From Whitmania pigra (Eukaryota > Annelida > Clitellata > Hirudinida > Haemopidae): a DNA stretch of 64,000 bases. The stretch is taken from positions 702,501-766,500 of the forward strand of contig JAJTWR010000242.1 in NCBI GenBank assembly GCA_021613335.1. The letters run 5' to 3'. The first letter of the stretch is position 1. Every line of letters starts with the position of its first letter. The translations under genes and the position numbers were made by a program. The notes under the pieces were generated by a model, which worked only from the letters and a program-made list of their open reading frames with translations, searched no databases and had not been told where the DNA came from. Below are positions 61,501 through 64,000 of the stretch, piece by piece.

Positions 61501-64000
61501 CTTTGATCCAATACTTTACACTGTAGAATTAAATAAAAGGTTTTATTTTATAGTTAAAGCTTGCTTCTGTCTCTTACATCCTATCGTAATTTCTTTTCAA
61601 TATAAATTATTCAGTTTTTTAAGCTATGAGGTGGGGATTCTGATCAATTTTTTTCTAAGGATTTGAGCAAATGAATGTTACACAAGACAAAAAAGCAAAG
61701 TTTCTTGGCCCTTTTGTTCCATGAAAAGGGGATTTTTTATAACATCTTTCAATGAGGCTCCTAAGCAATTTTATAAGTCAAGTTTGAAGGACGGTTATGA
61801 ATCTTCAGAAGTAACATGAAAATTATGAAACGTTGGGTTTTGAAAATTATCAGCAAAGAATTTTTTTTTACCAAAGAAGGATTTCCAGACATTCTTTTCT
61901 GGCTCATCTAGCAGTTTTTTAAACCCCTTGTCAATCAGAGTCTGATCTGAGAACCAACAAAAATGCCCTCTTTGATCTTGCCCTTAGTTATTCTTGGGAA
62001 AATTTATATTATTTAACAAAAAGCTTCACCTTTCATAAATGCTTTCACAAAATTCTTCATAAGCCCAGGTAAATGTATGTCTAAAGGTATGTAAAGGAAA
62101 AATAAAACAACGAAGTGCAACATGTCATTCAAGATTTTTATCCTCCATTCATGCATGGACTTCTTTTATGCAAATCTTGGTAACTAACATGACATGTTAT
62201 TGCTGTTTTCTATGTTTTTTTGTGATTTAGGAAACAAAAAATTGTAAGAATAAACATATTTCAATGAAACAGTATGTCGTGGCTAAAATTTGGATTCGAT
62301 TTCCATGATCAACAGCCAAAAATATGTTCTATGTTTCTATGGCACCAAACCTTTTTTGTGTCGCATTTTGTGAGCCCATGCCTATCCAGTACTTGCTTAG
62401 CATAGATGAGAGACTCGTGACCTAGAAGATGCTTGAATGCTGGTTTAGATATCTCAAAAAAATGCCTTTTGAAAATTAATATTATTATAAGCCAGTAAAT
62501 AAATTAAATTATTGGAAGCATTGCTTAGGTTCTGATGGTTCTTTTATTAATGTAACCAAAATCTATATGGTGGTTCTAAAATATTAATGAATTGAAACTA
62601 TTTTTCATAACCTTGAAGCAAGCTTTATTTGAATGCTAGTATATTTATTGTTTTGTTCTAGATAACAATTCAGCATCAAACAGCTATCATGATGACAAGG
62701 ATTCGGCTTACTTTGGCCGTGGCACTGCATCACCAGGGAGCTATGGTGGTGAATGTGGGGATGATAGTTTGTCTCAACATCCACCTCCTTATTCAGGGAG
62801 GCCTTTACAATCGCCAGAATACTCAATTAGGCCCTTTCACAATTCTGAAAGGTTGACTTTGTATTCTATTATTGAATAAGCCTGTGAACTGTCATTCAAC
62901 ATTTTCCCATGTTTTAGATTTGACATGATATCACCACATCATGAGGTAATGGATGGCTCATATGCTAGATACCCCGTTCCTCCACCTTCCTACCGATACA
63001 AGCATCTAAACGATCAATGTCCTCCTCAATTTGATCAAAGAAGAATGGCAGATAATTCAGGAGATGGCTACCTGAGTCACCATGGTTATCCAGCAGCTTG
63101 TGAACTATTCATTAGACTGATGTTGATATTGCTGCAATTACTTTATCAACATTTGCTCAGATACTAAATGCTGTTCAAATATCTTCCTATGAAGTTAAAG
63201 TATCTGGTTATGATTATTTTATTTGCTATTGCTTTTTCTAGGTGGATTTTGGTCTCCTCATCCACCACAGCCCTTTGCCCAGCCAGGGAACTATCCATTT
63301 TATGGCCCACCTCCAGGTCACTTTGGCCAAGGGCCATTCCCATCAAGATTTTCTGCCAGGGTAGATATGGAAAGGACACAGGTTACTGAATTTTGCCATG
63401 AATTTACTATTTACGTTTCTGTAAGAATCGCGTTTAAGATTATAATATGTCATTTTTAAAACACTTCAGAGGTTCTCATCAATGGGATGTCCGTCTGGTA
63501 TAAGAATGTTCTCGTTTCCTCTGGGGTCGGTAGAATCACTGAGAACCAAACCTGTTAAGAGGAAAAGACTCTGTCAGAGAGACATAGGTAAAATTTTATC
63601 AAACTAATTTTTTTGTATTATTTTTTCGATTATGATCGTACTTTATTGTAGGTTCTGTTGATCCATGGCGACTGCTGATGTCTCTGAAGTCTGGTTTGTT
63701 GTGCGAGGCTACGTGGGCTTTAGACGTGCTCATGATCTTGACGCGAGACGATCAGACACACTCCAGCATCTGCCTTTCCAACATGCCTGGAATGATGGAG
63801 GCCCTGGTAGAACATTTTAAACGATCCCTTATTTCTATATTTCCAAAGTCAAAAGAGCAATTTGAAGACCTTGAGATATCATCAGAAGTTCAAAGCCATT
63901 ACCATAATCAGCTTAAAGAACCTAAAGTTGATGATGTAGAAGATCCGTTAGGTGGCTCTTATTTTCACATCAAACCTTCTGAAATATCTGAAATTGTTGA
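55586..64000 (+). CDS. ARID1: ARID1 (BAF250/Osa), SWI/SNF chromatin-remodelling subunit, 3'-truncated by the window
   Basis: ARID1 is the DNA-binding signature subunit of the canonical BAF complex in the nucleus. Fourteen exons: 55586-56458, 56570-56800, 58583-58745, 58808-58879, 58948-60138, 60202-60314, 60402-60503, 60845-61042, 61204-61441, 62662-62851, 62918-63084, 63242-63381, 63470-63587, 63652-64000+. All borders are AG/GT with matching phases, giving about 1380 codons so far. The first ~800 residues are Ser/Gln/Pro/Gly/Tyr/His-rich disorder, including HFQGKSEPPYGGRPEF and repeated PGYRP(D/E) and YR(H/Q)P motifs, as in Osa and ARID1A/B. The ARID domain starts near residue 915, followed by another Pro/Gly-rich linker and the start of the BAF250 C-terminal domain. 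Exon 55586 begins MSSKKRKTNTKSSKTE; a non-coding 5' exon is possible. Confidence 0.95.
57580..58330. other. GC-rich island inside the second ARID1 intron
   Basis: Base composition changes abruptly from strongly AT-rich to near-even, with many CpGs (GCGCGTCGG, ACGCGCGAG, GAGAGCGCGC). Long overlapping ORFs exist on both strands, but none has a recognisable domain and none is in phase with ARID1 exons. It may be a mobile element of unknown type or an internal regulatory region. Confidence 0.5.
60845..61441 (+). CDS. ARID1: ARID1: exons coding the ARID DNA-binding domain
   Basis: Exons 60845-61042 and 61204-61441 code FLDRLFSFMHHRGTPITAVP, QTIDLYSLYFLVRERGGMIE, VTKNKKWRDVSSALSLG, SSSSAGFTLKRNYGKYIYPY and ECKFDRGDIDP. 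This is the full helix-turn-helix ARID fold, including the 'GG...V' turn, the W of KKWRDV and the LKxxYxKYLxxYE motif. The class-specific SSSSAGFTLKR loop is typical of ARID1 rather than other ARID families. The last residues (SERIQAASDVG) start the linker. Confidence 0.97.
63470..64000 (+). CDS. ARID1: ARID1: start of the BAF250 C-terminal (ARM-like) domain
   Basis: Exons 63470-63587 and 63652-64000 code KPVKRKRLCQRDIG, then [52 protein letters not shown]. This matches the '[38 protein letters not shown]..D' entry into the BAF250_C domain, which binds BRG1/core BAF. The domain continues beyond the window; the last exon is open at base 64000. Confidence 0.95.

Overview
The window is AT-rich nuclear DNA from an invertebrate animal. 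Three large protein families found across animals are split into many short exons with ordinary GT-AG introns. Most of the remaining sequence is trinucleotide microsatellites (TTA/TAA, GAT/ATC, CAA) and old transposons: a Ty3/Gypsy-like LTR end, CR1/L2-type LINEs, a tRNA-derived SINE, Tc1/mariner and hAT relics, and MITEs. I cannot name the species. A lophotrochozoan such as an annelid would fit the gene complement and the GAT/TTA-rich introns, but that is only a guess.

Layout: 1-1.85 kb holds the 3' end of an LTR retrotransposon followed by a LINE 3' fragment. From 5.5 to about 31.7 kb on the + strand lies an FRMD4 (FERM domain scaffold) homologue. Ten exons carry most of the FERM domain (5508-16037) and ten carry the coiled coil and low-complexity C-terminus (25280-31661). 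The 9.2-kb gap between the two blocks must hide at least one exon, because the codon phases do not match. From 33.5 to 49.3 kb on the - strand, tail to tail with FRMD4, lies an SLC41 (MgtE-type Mg2+ transporter) gene. Nine shared exons can join either of two separate 5' exon sets, each coding its own N-terminus and its own version of the first membrane segment. A small two-exon gene at 50.7-51.1 kb (- strand) encodes a 97-residue protein with two membrane segments that resembles the V-ATPase assembly factor VMA21. From 55.6 kb to the window end, + strand, lies the first ~1380 codons of ARID1 (BAF250/Osa), the ARID subunit of the SWI/SNF (BAF) chromatin remodeller. It is cut off inside its C-terminal BAF250 domain.

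The genes are unrelated in function: a polarity/cytoskeleton scaffold, a cation transporter, a possible V-ATPase assembly factor and a chromatin remodeller. No operon-like logic or novel multi-gene system is visible. The points most worth following are the paired N-terminal/TM1 exon sets of SLC41; an inverted pair of microsatellite-bearing repeats flanking most of FRMD4; a family of very short 5'-truncated retroposons with AAAT tails and clear target-site duplications in SLC41 introns; a tRNA-type SINE whose 3' end resembles that of the local L2-type LINE; and long TAA arrays carried inside a MITE.
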